From Synechococcaceae bacterium Bin_79_3 (lineage in GTDB: Bacteria; Cyanobacteriota; Cyanobacteriia; PCC-6307; Cyanobiaceae), in NCBI GenBank assembly GCA_009914645.1, contig VFLB01000264.1, forward strand, positions 1-17,862: a stretch of 17,862 nucleotides of DNA, read 5' to 3'. Both the position numbers and the translations under genes were made by a program. The notes beneath the pieces were generated by a model that was given only the letters and a program-made list of their open reading frames with translations, was not told the origin of the DNA and searched no databases. Positions 6,362-14,249 of the stretch are shown in pieces (position 1 is the stretch's first letter; the number at the start of each line of letters is the position of its first letter).

Positions 6362-7732
6362 TTAATTTTTTAGTTCCTCCACTAACTTACGAAAATGATC
6401 GCCCCGTTGTTCAAAATTTTCATACTGATCAAAGCTGGCACATGCGGGCGATAGCAATACTGCATTCGCTCCTAATTCCTTAGCCAATTGCGCCGCCAGC
6501 GGCACTGCTTGAGCTAAGCCCTCCCTTAATTCAATCTTGCCGCCGTAGCCGCTAGCGCCGAGTAACTCATTAAAAGTTGGTGTTGCTTCGCCAAAAAGCA
6601 CCACCGCTTTTGCTTTTAGTGCCAATGCCTTCAGCCAGGCTGCTGGCTCCCCCCTTTTAGCCCTGCCTCCCGCCAGTAAAACCAAAGGACCAGGTAGGGC
6701 TTGTAAGGCAACTAAAGAAGCATCGTAATTAGTTGCCTTACTGTCGTTGTAAAAGAAAACTTCATTTTGAGTATCAATTAGTTCGAGCCGATGGGACACC
6801 CCAGGGAAACTGCGGCAACCCTGTTCAATTTGGTTGGCGCTTAAGCCCACTTGTAAAGCAGCAGCGGTGGCAAGAACGAGATTTTGGTGGTTGTGGCTGC
6901 CAGGCATTGCCAAGGCAGATGCAGGAAATAGGGGTCCATTTTTGTTGTGAACATGGCCTGAATCGATCCAGATATGGGTATTGATAAAGGCAGGTAATTG
7001 TTGTTTTGGTTTGGCGCTAACCCATAGGGCCCGGGGCCAGTCGCTGGCGTGGGAACAAAGATCAGGATCATCTGCATTAAATATTTGAATCTCACTTCGG
7101 CGCAGCAGGCTTGCCTTGATCGAGCGGTAGTTATTCACATTGCCGTGGCGATCAAGATGATCTGGAGTGAGGGTGGTCCAGATACCAATTTTTGGCGCCA
7201 CAGATGGGGCCGCCTCGATTTGGAAACTGCTTAGTTCCACTACTGCCCATGCGGGGGTAGCTCCACCGCGGCGCTCCAGGGCTAGTTCAGCGGCGGAGCT
7301 GCCGATGTTGCCGCATACCGGTGCATCTAAGCCCGCTTGTTGCAGGAGATGGCCCAGCAAGCTGGTAACAGTGGTTTTCCCGTTAGTGCCAGTTACACCA
7401 ATCCAAGGCACTCCATTGAAGCCATTCCAGGCCACTTCCATCTCACCCACCACAGCAACCCCTTGATCGCGCAATTGCTGTATTGCCGGGTGATCAAAAG
7501 CAATGCCTGGGCTGAGCACCACGCGCTCAGGCAAAAGATCAAAACTTGCCAAGCTGAGTGGTTTGGCTAGTTCAACATTTATCCCCTCTGCTGTTAAACA
7601 ATTAGCGCGCTTCTGCAAATCGGCGCTGTTGCCACTTTCAAGCAAGCAAACATCAGCCCCTTGGGCTTTTAGTAAGCGGGCTGCACCTGTGCCGGAACGG
7701 CCAAAACCCACCACCACCACGCGCTCTTGCAT
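6362..7732 (-). CDS. murD: UDP-N-acetylmuramoylalanine--D-glutamate ligase
   Basis: MurD adds D-glutamate to UDP-MurNAc-L-Ala in the cytoplasmic steps of peptidoglycan synthesis, using ATP. The 456-aa product starts with the Rossmann-like VVGFGRSGTGAARLL (7-21). It carries the Mur ligase ATP loop GVTGTNGKTTV (112-122), then VVELSSFQIE, LTPDHLDRHG and the C-terminal NDSKATNYDAS and LLAGGRAKRGE segments. Length is normal. The ATG at 7732 matches homologues, which open directly with the VVVVG strand. It lies only 16 bases downstream of the 3' end of tRNA-Val on the same strand, so the two may be co-transcribed, leaving murD mRNA with a very short leader after tRNA processing. Confidence 0.97.
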   Translation of the reverse strand: MQERVVVVGFGRSGTGAARLLKAQGADVCLLESGNSADLQKRANCLTAEGINVELAKPLSLASFDLLPERVVLSPGIAFDHPAIQQLRDQGVAVVGEMEVAWNGFNGVPWIGVTGTNGKTTVTSLLGHLLQQAGLDAPVCGNIGSSAAELALERRGGATPAWAVVELSSFQIEAAPSVAPKIGIWTTLTPDHLDRHGNVNNYRSIKASLLRRSEIQIFNADDPDLCSHASDWPRALWVSAKPKQQLPAFINTHIWIDSGHVHNKNGPLFPASALAMPGSHNHQNLVLATAAALQVGLSANQIEQGCRSFPGVSHRLELIDTQNEVFFYNDSKATNYDASLVALQALPGPLVLLAGGRAKRGEPAAWLKALALKAKAVVLFGEATPTFNELLGASGYGGKIELREGLAQAVPLAAQLAKELGANAVLLSPACASFDQYENFEQRGDHFRKLVEELKN

Positions 7733-7748
7733 CGATCTGAAAATTGAA

Positions 7749-7820
7749 TGGGCGATACTGGAATCGAACCAGTGACTCCTACCGTGTCAAGGTAGTGCTC
7801 TACCTCTGAGCTAATCGCCC
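7749..7820 (-). tRNA. tRNA-Val(GAC)
   Basis: The minus strand folds as a full cloverleaf. The acceptor arm GGGCGAT pairs with ATCGCCC, and the D arm reads GCTC...GAGC. The anticodon stem CTACC/GGTAG carries loop TTGACAC, giving anticodon GAC, and the T arm CTGG TTCGATT CCAG holds the invariant TTC. The discriminator is A and the 3' CCA is not encoded, as is common in cyanobacteria. It reads the valine codon GUC (and GUU by wobble). Confidence 0.95.
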
Positions 7821-7871
7821 CAGGGACTGGAACCTAACACCTGGTTAAATCAGACCCAAGGCTTGTTGTTT

Positions 7872-8699
7872 TCAAAAATTACGCAACATTGAAAGGCGCC
7901 AGCGATCTCTTTTTGTAAGCATTGCTGATTCCAGCTTTAATTCACCTCTGCCTTCAAGCTGTACCCGCTCCTCGGGTTTTAGTTCACGGCTTGGGTTTGT
8001 AATAACTTTCCAATCGATCCGCACCTTGCCGGAACGTATTAGTTCCGCCATACGGTTTCGGGAAATAGCAAATCCAGCTGATGCAACTGCATCTAGTCGT
8101 AGAGATGCTTCAACGCTGGTGATTTGTTTTGGCTTCGGAATTTGACTGGGTAAGCGCTCCCAGCCGGTTTCAGCAACCGCGCAGACCACAGTGCGCACCT
8201 GTATTGGCTTGCCAACTAGCGCTATTGCAGCTACTGGGCTTACTACTGCAAGTGCGCCACGATCGCCTCGCACCAAAACATCTCCAAGTTCTGCAACCCC
8301 TAACCCGTTGGCTTGCAACGCATGGTGAAAATCAATTGCTTCAGCTGGATCAAATAAGAAATTGCCGCTTATTTCCAGCAATTTAAATTGCTCTGCTGGC
8401 GGTAATTGTTCTGGCAATTCCTGTGGAGTTGGTTGGTTGCTTGCTGGATCGGATGTGGAGTGTTCAGAACGCTCAAGCCGCAACCTCCGACGTTCCGCCT
8501 GGGGAAAACCGCCGTTGCTGATTACTTTTAGTTCAATCAGTTGATTTAACCGGTTAAGGCATTCTTCTTGCTCTGGTGCCGTTAAAAAACCACTCCACTG
8601 CGGTTGATAGGTGCGCAAGCTGATCGCCGCTAGATCTAATACCGCCGCCAGGGAATTGGGGAAACTAGCTCCATGCAGCAGCTCACGAGTTGGCAGCAT
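7872..8699 (-). CDS. Photosystem II S4 domain protein (YlmH-like RNA-binding protein)
   Basis: This 275-aa protein belongs to the cyanobacterial/plastid photosystem II S4 family, related to Gram-positive YlmH. The S4 RNA-binding domain lies near the C-terminus: LRLDAVASAGFAISRNRM, then AELIRSGKVRIDWKVIT, with the hallmark arrangement of Arg-rich helix and turn. The N-terminal two thirds contain the family's NGLGVAELGDVLV and GALAVVSP segments. The family has been linked to photosystem II in name; rRNA or ribosome binding is the likely molecular role by homology to YlmH. The frame opens one codon earlier with TTG, but the ATG at 8699 overlaps the upstream stop as TGATG, so I chose it. It is coupled to the small membrane-protein gene before it. 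Confidence 0.9.
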   Translation of the reverse strand: MLPTRELLHGASFPNSLAAVLDLAAISLRTYQPQWSGFLTAPEQEECLNRLNQLIELKVISNGGFPQAERRRLRLERSEHSTSDPASNQPTPQELPEQLPPAEQFKLLEISGNFLFDPAEAIDFHHALQANGLGVAELGDVLVRGDRGALAVVSPVAAIALVGKPIQVRTVVCAVAETGWERLPSQIPKPKQITSVEASLRLDAVASAGFAISRNRMAELIRSGKVRIDWKVITNPSRELKPEERVQLEGRGELKLESAMLTKRDRWRLSMLRNF

Positions 8700-9214
8700 C
8701 AATCCTCCCTTAATCGCACCACTAAGCGAGGTTTAGCGGCTTGAATCAACCCCCAGGGGATGTTTTGGCCTGGCGCAGCCTCCACCAGTAACACCCATAA
8801 ACCCTCGTCTAGGCGATTGCACACCGTGCGCACTTGGTCGTCGCCATCGCTGGTAACACTGGCTGCTGCAGCAAAACTACCCATCCAGCCGGCCCCTAAA
8901 CCCAGTAATCCTCCGATGAATGGTTGGCCAATGGGGCCAGCGAAAGCGAAGGTGTCGAGGTTGGTGATGAAGGTGAACATCACTCCAGCCCCAAACCCGA
9001 AGGGTAAAAGCCAGCGGGCCATGCTGCGCTGACGAGCAATCCGGCTTATGGCTGGATTTAGCGTTGCCAAACTTTTTGGGTCTAGAGCGCCTGCCCCAAC
9101 GGCTTGAAGCTTGAGGGGCATTTGCTGTTTATCCAGCTGCACACTGTTGAGTTGCTGCTGCAACTGCTCAACCTGTTCAAGGCTTGCGAGCACCACCGCC
9201 ACGCTAAGTGCCAT
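8699..9214 (-). CDS. Small membrane protein of unknown function, coupled to the PSII S4 gene
   Basis: I do not recognise the family by name. The 171-aa product has a Gln/Leu-rich stretch at about residues 10-30 that may be a coiled coil. Two hydrophobic segments follow at about 68-84 and 93-119. The second is Gly-rich (GGLLGLGAGWMGS), suggesting tight helix packing. A C-terminal soluble domain (about 122-171) reads like a small alpha/beta unit, with GLWVLLVEAAPG followed by a basic end. Its stop overlaps the start of the PSII S4-domain gene as TGATG, so the pair is probably translated together. It diverges from serA, with 62 bases between starts. A role near thylakoid assembly is inference from the neighbour only. 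Confidence 0.82.
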   Translation of the reverse strand: MALSVAVVLASLEQVEQLQQQLNSVQLDKQQMPLKLQAVGAGALDPKSLATLNPAISRIARQRSMARWLLPFGFGAGVMFTFITNLDTFAFAGPIGQPFIGGLLGLGAGWMGSFAAAASVTSDGDDQVRTVCNRLDEGLWVLLVEAAPGQNIPWGLIQAAKPRLVVRLRED

Positions 9215-9276
9215 TGCTTTCAGCCGGTTCAGGAGCGGTCTCTACACTGCACCCCCGCATGCCCCTCCCGCGGACG

Positions 9277-10863
9277 ATGACAAAAGTTTTGGTGTCGGAT
9301 CCCATCGATCAGGTGGGGATAGACATTCTTTCTCAAGTAGCCCACGTTGATGTGCTTACGGGCCTGCCAGCAGCAGAGCTCAAACAAATCATCGGCGAAT
9401 ACGACGGCTTGATGATTCGCTCTGGCACCCAGGTAACGGCGGAAATTATTGAAGCGGCCCCCCGTTTGCGAATTATTGGACGGGCTGGAGTGGGGGTAGA
9501 CAACGTTGATGTGGCCACTGCCACCAAACATGGGGTGTTGGTGGTTAATTCACCAGAAGGGAACACGATTGCTGCGGCGGAACACGCCTTGGCAATGATG
9601 CTGGCCTTATCGCGTCATATCCCAGCAGCCCACAGCAGCACCAGCGCCGGTGGTTGGGACCGCAAAACTTATGTGGGCAATGAGCTCTACAAAAAACGCC
9701 TCGGCGTGGTGGGGCTAGGCAAAATTGGTTCCCACGTGGCAAGGGTTGCCCAAGCCATGGGCATGGAGGTAATCGCCTACGACCCCTTCATCTCGGACGA
9801 ACGGGCCCAGCAACTAAGGGTGCGGCTTAGCCCCTTAGAGCCCTTGTTTAAGGAAGCCGATTACATCACCTTGCACCTGCCCCGCACCGCCGAAACCGAA
9901 AATTTGGTTGACGCAGCCTTGCTGGCCAAGATGAAGCCCACCGCCCGTTTGGTTAATTGCGCCCGCGGTGGAATTATTGCTGAGGCAGATCTTGCTGAGG
10001 CATTGAAAAATGGGGTAATTGCTGGCGCTGCTTTGGATGTGTATGCCAAAGAACCGCTTGAGGCAGATTCACCCTTGCGCAGTGTTGGTGAGCGGCTGAT
10101 TCTCACCCCCCATCTCGGCGCTTCTACAGAAGAAGCCCAGGTAAATGTGGCGGTGGATGTGGCAGAACAAATTCGCGATGTACTACTTGGCTTGCCTGCC
10201 CGCAGCGCTGTAAATATCCCCGGCCTCACTCCTGAGGTAATGGAAAAGCTCAAGCCCCATTTGCAGCTGGCAGAAACGCTTGGCTTGTTGCTCAGCCAGT
10301 TATCTCGGGGTTCGGTTCAGGAATTGGAGGTGCGGCTACAGGGTGAATTTGCTGAACATCCAAGCCAACCCTTGGTGGTGGCAGCCCTTAAGGGGCTTTT
10401 GAGTTCTGCATTAGGAGATCGAATCAACTACGTGAATGCAGCCTTAGAGGCGAAGGGTCGTGGCATTCATGTGCTGGAGATCAAAGACGACGCCAGCCGC
10501 GACTTTGCCGGTGGTTCATTGCAGCTTTCTTGCCGCAATTCCCAGGGCAGCCACACCGTTACGGGGGCGGTATTTGCTGATGGAGAGCTTCGAGTTACGA
10601 GCATTGACGAATTTCCTCTCAATGTGCCCCCCAGCAGGCACATGTTGTTCACGCGTCATCGTGATATGCCAGGAATCATTGGTCATCTCGGCTCCCTGCT
10701 TGGTGAGCACAATGTGAATATCGCTTCAATGCAGGTGGGCCGCCGCATAGTGCGCGGTGATGCGGTGATGGTGCTCAGCCTTGATGATCCAATCCCCCCC
10801 AGCCTGCTAACAAGCATCTACGCAATTAACGGGATTCAAGAAGCCCATCCCGTAACCCTTTAA
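9277..10863 (+). CDS. serA: D-3-phosphoglycerate dehydrogenase
   Basis: SerA oxidises 3-phosphoglycerate with NAD+ in the first step of serine synthesis. The 528-aa product is the long form. The substrate and NAD domains come first, with the nucleotide-binding VGLGKIGSHVA at 145-155. Catalytic Arg 230 (NCARGGII), Glu 259 (YAKEPLE) and His 279 (LTPHLGAST) are all present. An intervening domain at about 315-450 follows, then a C-terminal ACT domain (about 455-528: MLFTRHRDMPGIIGHLGSLL), the usual serine-sensing module. The frame is open back to 9208, but the ATG at 9277 gives the family N-terminus MTKVLVSDPI and avoids overlap with the divergent gene. prmA follows after 3 bases. Confidence 0.97.
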   Translation: MTKVLVSDPIDQVGIDILSQVAHVDVLTGLPAAELKQIIGEYDGLMIRSGTQVTAEIIEAAPRLRIIGRAGVGVDNVDVATATKHGVLVVNSPEGNTIAAAEHALAMMLALSRHIPAAHSSTSAGGWDRKTYVGNELYKKRLGVVGLGKIGSHVARVAQAMGMEVIAYDPFISDERAQQLRVRLSPLEPLFKEADYITLHLPRTAETENLVDAALLAKMKPTARLVNCARGGIIAEADLAEALKNGVIAGAALDVYAKEPLEADSPLRSVGERLILTPHLGASTEEAQVNVAVDVAEQIRDVLLGLPARSAVNIPGLTPEVMEKLKPHLQLAETLGLLLSQLSRGSVQELEVRLQGEFAEHPSQPLVVAALKGLLSSALGDRINYVNAALEAKGRGIHVLEIKDDASRDFAGGSLQLSCRNSQGSHTVTGAVFADGELRVTSIDEFPLNVPPSRHMLFTRHRDMPGIIGHLGSLLGEHNVNIASMQVGRRIVRGDAVMVLSLDDPIPPSLLTSIYAINGIQEAHPVTL

Positions 10864-10866
10864 ACG

Positions 10867-11769
10867 ATGACAATTTCCCCCTCCTCCAGCTGGTGGCGGC
10901 TGGAAATTGATCCTTCTGGTGACCTAGAGGAATCATTGATTTGGCGTTTGGAAACCCTGGGTATTTCCAGGGTGGCGGTTAGATCTCATCCAGATCAACC
11001 GAGCCATCGCACCCTGCTGGCCTGGCTGCCGGCGGCGGATTGGCCAGCAAGCGAGCGCCAAAGTCTTGAGCAGGCCTTAAGTGCCCTTGCTGAACCTTTT
11101 GGCTTGGAGTTGCCTCAATTGAGTTGGCAACAACAACCCGAAGAAGACTGGAGCCATAGCTGGAAACAGCACTGGGCCCCGGATCCTGTGGGTGAAAAGC
11201 TTCTAATTTTGCCCGCTTGGCTGCAATGCCCTGAGGAATTCCGCAACCGTGAAGTGCTGCGGCTGGATCCAGGCAGTGCCTTTGGCACCGGTAGCCATCC
11301 CACTACTCGGCTTTGTATGGAAAGCTTGGAGCGCATCCCCTTAGCGGGCGCCTTGGTGGCCGATCTTGGCTGCGGCAGCGGCATCCTCGGCATAGCAGCC
11401 CTGGCCCTAGGAGCAGAAGCTGTGGTGGCAAGCGACACCGACAGCCTGGCAATACTTGCCAGCGCATCTAACGCTGCCCTGAACGGCATGGAGCAGCGTC
11501 TCCAGGCTCGATTGGGTTCAGCCCATGAACTTAAGGAGTTGCTGGGCCAGCGAACTGCCCAGGTGTTGCTTTGCAATATCCTCGCTCCGGTGCTGGCGGA
11601 ACTAGCGCCGTGGTTTGAGAAATTGCTTGCCGTTAACGGGGTGGGTTTGCTGAGCGGCCTCTTGGTGGAACAGGTGGAGCCCTTGTGTGATCAACTCACT
11701 TCAATGGGGTGGAAATGCCGCTTGGCGGCTGAACAATCCCGTTGGGCACTGCTAGAAATCACCCGTTAA
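10867..11769 (+). CDS. prmA: Ribosomal protein L11 methyltransferase
   Basis: PrmA trimethylates amino groups of ribosomal protein L11 with S-adenosylmethionine. The 300-aa product has an N-terminal L11-recognition domain (about 1-95) and then the catalytic domain. The PrmA signature DPGSAFGTGSHPTT is at 134-147, SAM motif I VADLGCGSGIL at 164-174, acidic motif II VASDTD at 187-192, and the catalytic-site NILA at 237-240 (NxxY/NPP-like position). Length is typical. It starts three bases after the serA stop, so it is almost surely on the serA transcript. The serA-prmA pairing makes an operon with petF immediately downstream, though the 148-bp gap before petF suggests a separate petF promoter. 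Confidence 0.96.
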   Translation: MTISPSSSWWRLEIDPSGDLEESLIWRLETLGISRVAVRSHPDQPSHRTLLAWLPAADWPASERQSLEQALSALAEPFGLELPQLSWQQQPEEDWSHSWKQHWAPDPVGEKLLILPAWLQCPEEFRNREVLRLDPGSAFGTGSHPTTRLCMESLERIPLAGALVADLGCGSGILGIAALALGAEAVVASDTDSLAILASASNAALNGMEQRLQARLGSAHELKELLGQRTAQVLLCNILAPVLAELAPWFEKLLAVNGVGLLSGLLVEQVEPLCDQLTSMGWKCRLAAEQSRWALLEITR

Positions 11770-11917
11770 CGCTGTTTTGTTAGATAAATTTTGCTTATAC
11801 AAGTTGGTTCAACCATTGGCCTTCTCGGTTTGTTGCCACCATGGCCTTCAGATAGGTGTACAAAGGTCGAGCCCCTACAGGCCCGGTTCGCCGTGGACCT
11901 GAGCAACCATCACTGCC
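11770..11917 (+). promoter_or_regulatory. petF upstream region
   Basis: This 148-bp gap is the longest non-coding stretch in the window and precedes a gene that is normally transcribed at high level on its own. It probably holds the petF promoter and 5' leader. AT-rich DNA at about 11775-11805 contains a TTATAC element, and a second candidate region lies at about 11855-11865, but no well spaced -35/-10 pair is clear. I assign the region, not the elements. Confidence 0.4.
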
Positions 11918-12217
11918 ATGGCGTCTTACAAGGTCACTCTCGTTAACGAAAGCGAGGGCCTAAACAAAACCATTGAAGTGCCCGATGATCAATACATCCT
12001 CGACGCAGCCGAGGAGCAGGGCATCGATCTTCCTTATTCCTGTCGCGCCGGTGCATGTTCAACATGTGCAGGCAAGATCACCGCTGGCACCGTCGACCAA
12101 AGCGATCAAAGCTTCCTAGACGACGATCAAATCGAAGCAGGTTTTGTTCTCACATGTGTGGCTTATCCCACCAGCGATTGCACAATCAAAACCCATTCAG
12201 AAGAAGAGCTCTACTGA
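11918..12217 (+). CDS. petF: Plant-type 2Fe-2S ferredoxin
   Basis: This is the main soluble photosynthetic ferredoxin type. It takes electrons from photosystem I and gives them to NADP reductase, ferredoxin-thioredoxin reductase and others. The 99-aa product carries the four cluster cysteines at about 42, 47, 50 and 80, in CRAGACSTC and VLTCVAYP. The conserved [14 protein letters not shown] precedes them and the acidic tail EEELY follows. Length and spacing are standard. It is followed at once by a strong intrinsic terminator, so it is likely monocistronic or the end of the serA-prmA unit. ftrV, a client of this ferredoxin, lies elsewhere in the window. Confidence 0.96.
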   Translation: MASYKVTLVNESEGLNKTIEVPDDQYILDAAEEQGIDLPYSCRAGACSTCAGKITAGTVDQSDQSFLDDDQIEAGFVLTCVAYPTSDCTIKTHSEEELY

Positions 12218-12239
12218 GTTCTTAATTTCTTATTTTTAT

Positions 12240-12267
12240 GCCACTCCTTAGGGGGTGGCTTTTTTTT
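12240..12267 (+). terminator. Intrinsic terminator of petF
   Basis: An eight-base-pair stem (GCCACTCC with GGGGTGGC, one G-U pair) with loop TTAG occupies 12240-12259. A run of eight T follows at 12260-12267. It begins 22 bases after the petF stop. Confidence 0.92.
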
Positions 12268-12293
12268 AGCCCTTTTGCGATTGATCCGCTTTC

Positions 12294-12653
12294 GTGCCTG
12301 CACCATTAATCCCAAGCCACGACCGTTTGCTGCCCAGTGGCAGTGAGCAGCCGAGTCCTGGTGGGATGTATACCTTTCGGGTGCTGGGCCCCTGCTGCCG
12401 ATTATTTGATCGAGAGGAATTGCCCTGGCCCTGTTGCAGGCTGCAATGGCGCACTAAGGAGCCAAGCTGGAGACGGGTGGGTAAACGGCTTGTTCCCGAT
12501 TTGGCAGCGCGGCGCTGCCCTACCTACGCGGTAGAACTTTTGCAGCCAGGGCTGCGTTCCACCACAGCGGTGCTCACCTTATTTGCGGAAAGATTGAGCC
12601 CTGAATTGCAAGAATGGTGGTACAGCCGCAGAGAAATCAGCGATCAGAAATAG
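12294..12653 (+). CDS. Unknown Cys/Trp-rich small protein between petF and psbV
   Basis: I do not recognise the family. From GTG 12294 the product is 119 aa. From ATG 12366, the other plausible start, it is 95 aa and opens with MYTFRVLGP. The core is unusual, with GPCCRLF and PWPCCRLQW giving two CC pairs about 15 residues apart, then a basic patch (WRRVGKRL), a further Cys (ARRCPTYAVELL) and a C-terminal helix ending in EWWYSRREI. The 24 residues before the ATG look unstructured, so the shorter form may be the real one. It follows the petF terminator, so it needs its own promoter, and its last 10 bases overlap the 3' end of convergent psbV. It is probably real, since the opposite strand has no better gene here. 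Confidence 0.62.
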   Translation: MPAPLIPSHDRLLPSGSEQPSPGGMYTFRVLGPCCRLFDREELPWPCCRLQWRTKEPSWRRVGKRLVPDLAARRCPTYAVELLQPGLRSTTAVLTLFAERLSPELQEWWYSRREISDQK

Positions 12654-13147
12654 ATCTTGCCACCGCCCCATTGAAGCCCCTGCACTTTTGGTGAAACAAG
12701 GATGTATCCCGCCATGCGACGTAGGTCTTCGTCGCTGAGATTACGCATCTGAACAAATACATCAGCGCTTTTGAGGCTTGGATGCAGATCTGAAATCGAC
12801 ATCTCACCGTCGTAAGAGGTGGGATCTTTCATGTAGTCGACCAAGGCCTCAACCGAATCCCGAGGCGGGGTAGCAAGGGCAAGAGTTTCCGGATCAAGGC
12901 CAACGTTTTGGTTGGTTTTTGTAATCCCGCCGGCATGGCATGTGCCACAGCTGGTGTTAAAAACTTTGCGACCTGATTTGATCTCAGATTCGCTGAAGGT
13001 GATCAGAGTGCCGCTCGGATCAGCGGGCACGGTCAGGGTTGCGGCATCCCATTGCAGGGCCCCAACAGTGCTGGGCATCAGCAATAAAACAATGGGAAGC
13101 AACAGCAAAACGGCTAGGCGCCGCAAACCCTGAAAAACTTTATGCAT
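12644..13147 (-). CDS. psbV: Photosystem II cytochrome c-550
   Basis: PsbV is the lumenal extrinsic haem protein that stabilises the oxygen-evolving manganese cluster of photosystem II. The 167-aa precursor has a signal peptide of about 30 residues (basic start, long Leu/Val core, TVGA before the mature chain). Mature landmarks are FNTSCGTCHAGG with the haem-attaching CGTCH at 67-71, NVGLDPETLALATPPRD, DLHPSLKSADVF with the second axial His at 122, and the hallmark C-terminus GGGKIYF. The 51-residue spacing between the two His ligands matches the known protein. The frame is open 18 codons further upstream, but the ATG at 13147 gives a normal signal peptide. It lies 81 bases downstream of rnz. 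Confidence 0.97.
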   Translation of the reverse strand: MHKVFQGLRRLAVLLLLPIVLLLMPSTVGALQWDAATLTVPADPSGTLITFSESEIKSGRKVFNTSCGTCHAGGITKTNQNVGLDPETLALATPPRDSVEALVDYMKDPTSYDGEMSISDLHPSLKSADVFVQMRNLSDEDLRRMAGYILVSPKVQGLQWGGGKIYF

Positions 13148-13228
13148 GGAGGAAGCGTGCAACGTTACGGACTCCTGAGCTTTTGTATCACGCAAAACCA
13201 CTCCTCCGGCGCTTAAGGGCCTTGTGTC

Positions 13229-14188
13229 TCACACACTGTTGCAGGCCCCAGGACTTAATTCGAGAGTTAAGAAGTCTTTAGCAAGCAAAGTGTTTTGAAA
13301 AATTGCCCGCGCTTCCTTGAGCAAATCCTCTGCAGTTTCTTGATTACCTGGTGCGTAGCGGGGGCTCAGATGGGTGAGGGCTAATTGAAATACACCGGCT
13401 TCAGCTGCGGTTTGAGCCGCCATGGTGCTGGTGGAGTGTTGGCGCTGATAAGCCATCTCAGCATCGCCATGGGAAAAGGTGGATTCATGGATTAAAAGAT
13501 CCACACCACGGGCAAGCTGTATCGCTGCTTCGCTAAAAACAGTGTCGGTGCAATAAGCCATAGATACCCCTGGCTGAGTTGGGCCGCAAAGATCTGAACC
13601 TCGAATTTCGCGGCCATCTTCAAGAGTTATGGTTTCGCCCGCCTTAAGCCGCGCAAATAGGGGCCCTGGGGGCAGTTGTAGGGCTTTGGCTTGCTCAATA
13701 TTGAAGCGGCCAGCACGTTCTTTTTCTTGGATCCGATAACCAAAAGCGGGGATGCGATGGGTGAGGGGCGAGCAATGCACCGTGAATTCCCCGTCGCGTA
13801 GTAAAACCGCACCACTGCTGGCGGCCGCTTCCACCCTGTGAAAACGCAGCGGATAGCCAATCCGCGTAGAAGAATGTTGCAGCGCTCCCAGTACAAAGGC
13901 TTCTAAAGGCGCAGGGCCGTAGAGGTCTACCCCTGGGCAATTCCCTGCCATACCAAGGCTAGCCAGCAGCCCAGGCAAACCAAATACATGGTCGCCGTGC
14001 ATATGGGTTACGAAAATGCGCCGTAATTGCGAAACCCGTAAGTTGCTGCGTAAAAACTGGTGCTGGGTGCCTTCGCCGCAATCGAGTAGCCACAGATCGG
14101 AGCGCTGAGGTAAACGCACCGCTACTGAAGAAACATTGCGGCTCCGGCTTGGAACGCCGGAACTGGTGCCTAGAAAAGTTATTTGCAA
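13229..14188 (-). CDS. rnz: Ribonuclease Z
   Basis: RNase Z cuts the 3' trailer from tRNA precursors, which matters here because tRNA-Val has no encoded CCA. The product is a metallo-beta-lactamase fold enzyme with the N-terminal [16 protein letters not shown] and the zinc motif [15 protein letters not shown] (HxHxDH). LLIHESTF supplies further metal-site features and LTHLSPRY lies near the C-terminus. I chose the TTG at 14188, which gives 319 aa and begins right at the conserved first strand. The in-frame ATG at 14245 would add 19 unrelated residues and leave only four bases to the divergent SpoIID start, too little for either promoter or ribosome site. Confidence 0.93.
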   Translation of the reverse strand: MQITFLGTSSGVPSRSRNVSSVAVRLPQRSDLWLLDCGEGTQHQFLRSNLRVSQLRRIFVTHMHGDHVFGLPGLLASLGMAGNCPGVDLYGPAPLEAFVLGALQHSSTRIGYPLRFHRVEAAASSGAVLLRDGEFTVHCSPLTHRIPAFGYRIQEKERAGRFNIEQAKALQLPPGPLFARLKAGETITLEDGREIRGSDLCGPTQPGVSMAYCTDTVFSEAAIQLARGVDLLIHESTFSHGDAEMAYQRQHSTSTMAAQTAAEAGVFQLALTHLSPRYAPGNQETAEDLLKEARAIFQNTLLAKDFLTLELSPGACNSV

Positions 14189-14249
14189 TGGCGTAATCAG
14201 CTGGCGCCAGCTTTGATGGTGCCACGGCAAAGCGCTACTGCCCATTCAA

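Noticed and set aside
7821..7871. Possible hairpin between the S4 gene and tRNA-Val
   Set aside because: Only five base pairs with a long loop and no T-run; too weak to call a terminator.
9861..10253. 130-aa minus-strand frame
   Set aside because: It is antisense to the SerA catalytic core.
11115..11576. 153-aa minus-strand frame
   Set aside because: It is antisense to the PrmA catalytic domain; Ser/Arg/Pro-rich shadow with no motif.
11770..11917. Possible riboswitch or structured leader before petF
   Set aside because: Only short inverted repeats (about five bases) are visible and no known aptamer pattern is recognised.
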